NCBI RefSeq assembly: GCF_017357425.1
Contig: NZ_CP014571.1
Location: 4,526,001 to 4,590,000 of the forward strand
Source: Arthrobacter sp. D5-1
GTDB lineage: Bacteria > Actinomycetota > Actinomycetes > Actinomycetales > Micrococcaceae
Length of the DNA: 64,000 nt
Direction: 5' to 3'
Part shown: one piece after another, positions 62,313 through 64,000 of the stretch
Layout of the letters: each line of letters starts with the position of its first letter
Position numbering within the stretch: the first letter of the stretch is position 1
Translations under genes and position numbers: made by a program
Notes under the pieces: model-generated
The model's input: only the letters and a program-made list of their open reading frames with translations
Databases searched by the model: none
What the model was told of the DNA's origin: nothing

Positions 62313-62834
62313 TCAATTATGTCCAGCCGGGACGTCAGGGGTTGCGACGCTGTCAATGGCTGCGCGCATGCGCCGGAGGAACTCCACCACCACGGCGGCG
62401 TCTTCTGCGCTTAGGGTTTCCGCGGCCTCCATCATCCGCGCATGCATGTCCCCCAAAGTGCCGCGAACCTCCTGGTCAGAACCCGGGGTCGGCCGCAGAA
62501 TGAGGGCCCGCCGATCGGTTGGATGCGGTTCCCGGCTCACGTAGCCGGACCTGACCAAGCGGTCCACCAGGGAGGTCATGGACGCCGACGTCACACCGAG
62601 ACGGACGGCCAACTCCTTGGGTCCCACATCGCGCCCGGCCCGCTCGGCTTCAAGGAGGTAGCGCAAGGCTAGAAGATCGGTTTCGCCCATTCCCATGGAG
62701 GCGCGCGTTCGGCGGCGCATATCAGCCTCGGCGGAGCGATAGTCCCTGAGTGCATTCAGGACGTCCACTGCGCCCATCTGCTTACGGCTCTCCAGCCCGT
62801 ACCAATAGCCCTGACGTTCACTTTTGTCGCTCAT
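62313..62834 (-). CDS. MarR family regulator
   Basis: The start at ATG 62834 has AAAGGA eight bases upstream; 173 residues. The winged helix is LAVRLGVTSASMTSLVDRLV, RSGYVSREPHPTDRRALIL. Long N- and C-terminal helices form the dimer interface. An inverted repeat TAGACA/TGTCTA upstream (62849-62871) is the probable operator. The FUSC transporter gene lies directly upstream on the same strand, which MarR may control. Confidence 0.88.
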   Translation of the reverse strand: MSDKSERQGYWYGLESRKQMGAVDVLNALRDYRSAEADMRRRTRASMGMGETDLLALRYLLEAERAGRDVGPKELAVRLGVTSASMTSLVDRLVRSGYVSREPHPTDRRALILRPTPGSDQEVRGTLGDMHARMMEAAETLSAEDAAVVVEFLRRMRAAIDSVATPDVPAGHN

Positions 62835-62848
62835 CACCAGTCCTTTGG

Positions 62849-62871
62849 TAGACATGTATCTCGCTTGTCTA
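62849..62871. promoter_or_regulatory. MarR operator TAGACA-N11-TGTCTA
   Basis: The arms TAGACA (62849-62854) and TGTCTA (62866-62871) flank 11 bases, 15 bases before the MarR start. Confidence 0.6.
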
Positions 62872-62920
62872 ACCAATCGATCCTAGGCGATAACTTGCCG
62901 CACCGCTGACGTCAACCCGC

Positions 62921-63958
62921 TCAGGCCCTGGACAATCCCCCGCGCACCCGCCGCCAGACCGCCGGGGCCACCACCACTGCGACGCCGACGGCGGCACCAA
63001 TGACCGTCTCGATGATGCGGTCCCGGAGGAGCAAAGCAGGATCCACCGGCGCCGCCAACAACGTGGCAATCAACGCGAGCGGAGTCACGAAGACCTGTGC
63101 CACCAGGTACTGCCGGGCGATGAACATTTCCGCGCCGAACTGGCACGCCGCGATCACCAGGACCATGGCCCAGGGCGCCGGGTTGAGCAACAGGATGCCG
63201 GCCAGCAGCACCAGCCCGATCACCGTTCCTGCGATCCTTTGGATGCCGCGGCTCACGCGGTGGCGCGTCGAGTGGCCCACCAGCGGAACCACGGCCGCAA
63301 CCATCGCCCAGTAGGTGTGCCCGAACCCGAGCCGCTCCCCCACCAGCGTCGCGATGGTCCCCGCAAGGCCCGCAGCAATCAGGTAACCGCCGCCTTCCAG
63401 CCAGATCGCCCGCCGCTCGGCCTCGGTGTGACGGATGGGAGGCGGACGTTTCCACGGTGTCCGGTGGCTCTTGACGACGCGGGACGACATGCCAATCAGG
63501 AGGCAAAAAACAGTGGTCAGAAGCGATACCAGCATCGCTTCCCACAGAGGCGGTTGGGCGGCGATGGACGCGATGGCAGCAAACGCAAAGATGTGAAAGA
63601 GCGAACCGCCCGGACGGAGCCGCCAGGCAGCCACCACAACGGAGCACACGCCGGCCACAATGGTGGTCGCAGCCGTCAGCAACCACGAATATGCGGCACC
63701 TTCCAGCCCCGTGCTCTGCGCAAAGCGGGCAATGAGAGTGGCAAGGAGAATGATGAAAAGCATGAAGCCGCCGGCGCGCAACTGGCTGCGGAAGCGGATG
63801 CTGTGGGGCTCGTTGCGGCCATAAATTCCTGTGAAGGCTCCGAACGAGGCAAACACTGCCAGGTCCAGGCGTCCGATCAGCGTCAGCGTGATCAGCGGAA
63901 CAAACACACCTACGGCGCAGCGGAGGGCGGGATGGTGGTCCTTGTTTCCAGGACCCAT
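62921..63958 (-). CDS. FUSC family aromatic acid exporter-like protein
   Basis: About 345 residues from ATG 63958 (MGPGNKDHHPALRC); a TTG at 63985 would add nine residues and the true start may lie beyond the window. Ten or more hydrophobic helices are present. The FUSC-type segments ALRCAVGVFVPLITLTLIGR, FGHTYWAMVAAVVPLVGHST and QRIAGTVIGLVLLAGILLL are clear. Proteins of this family export aromatic carboxylic acids. Position beside MarR fits regulated efflux of aromatics. Confidence 0.82.
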   Translation of the reverse strand: MGPGNKDHHPALRCAVGVFVPLITLTLIGRLDLAVFASFGAFTGIYGRNEPHSIRFRSQLRAGGFMLFIILLATLIARFAQSTGLEGAAYSWLLTAATTIVAGVCSVVVAAWRLRPGGSLFHIFAFAAIASIAAQPPLWEAMLVSLLTTVFCLLIGMSSRVVKSHRTPWKRPPPIRHTEAERRAIWLEGGGYLIAAGLAGTIATLVGERLGFGHTYWAMVAAVVPLVGHSTRHRVSRGIQRIAGTVIGLVLLAGILLLNPAPWAMVLVIAACQFGAEMFIARQYLVAQVFVTPLALIATLLAAPVDPALLLRDRIIETVIGAAVGVAVVVAPAVWRRVRGGLSRA

Positions 63959-64000
63959 CGTGAAAATTTCCGCTACAGCCTTCAAGGGGGCGGCTCGCCT

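Overview
This is a GC-rich (roughly 64 percent by eye), gene-dense chromosomal window from a high-GC Gram-positive bacterium. Gene content suggests Micrococcaceae, most likely Arthrobacter or Paenarthrobacter: DUF222/HNH endonuclease, DUF6458, DUF1206, Asp23 cluster with ECF sigma, IclR-controlled pobA. Many genes start with GTG or TTG, ATGA/GTGA start-stop overlaps are common, and several start codons look leaderless. The assignment is inference from gene content. No rRNA, tRNA, insertion sequence, phage or CRISPR array was seen.

Layout. 1-3.5 kb: part of a 4-hydroxyphenylacetate (homoprotocatechuate) catabolic operon on the minus strand (FAH-RraA fusion, FCD-type GntR regulator, hpaE cut by the window edge) with a 12-bp palindromic operator. 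3.7-12.4 kb: hydrolases, a YtxH-like protein, a GlsB/YeaQ membrane protein, an AraC/GyrI regulator, isochorismatase-like and SDR enzymes, DUF1206 and DUF2264 proteins, and a small HTH-like protein. 12.5-16.8 kb: an unusual envelope-stress cluster built almost entirely from Asp23-like proteins plus CsbD, an ECF sigma factor and an anti-sigma factor fused to an Asp23-like domain. 16.8-22.4 kb: a sugar-type ABC transporter (binding protein, two permeases, no ATPase) with a 2-hydroxyacid dehydrogenase and a DeoR-HTH/LacI-domain hybrid regulator with repeated operators.

22.5-27.3 kb: STAS-like small protein, MFS transporter, soluble GAF histidine kinase, transmembrane Ser/Thr kinase. 27.4-32.5 kb: TetR divergent from a tightly coupled NCS1 permease/serine hydrolase/amidohydrolase operon, with paired operators. 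32.5-45.8 kb: housekeeping and accessory genes including hydrolases, two TetR systems with clear operators, a decayed TetR, a ZIP transporter, XRE-cupin plus EamA exporter, quinone-oxidoreductase-like dehydrogenase, GH15 enzyme and PRC-barrel/DUF2382 stress protein. 46-48.8 kb: membrane protein and DUF222/HNH protein. 49-52.6 kb: 4-hydroxybenzoate module (pobA, IclR regulator, PcaK-type transporter). 52.6-64 kb: a phosphotransfer-like protein lacking its histidine, a SipW-type signal peptide protein, a second ZIP transporter, a duplicated-fold membrane protein, SHOCT protein, AI-2E family transporter, cardiolipin synthase, DedA protein, second GlsB protein, a second Ser/Thr kinase coupled to a small HTH-like protein, and MarR with a FUSC transporter.

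Two themes recur. Aromatic-acid catabolism (HPA and pob modules, FUSC exporter) and envelope/general stress (Asp23, GlsB, CsbD, YtxH, PRC-barrel, DUF6458). A family of dispersed intergenic hairpins with a CGACGGCG/CGCCGTCG core punctuates the middle third (seven copies from 22.4 to 46 kb). The most interesting unit is the Asp23/ECF-sigma cluster with its zinc-finger-Asp23 fusion.
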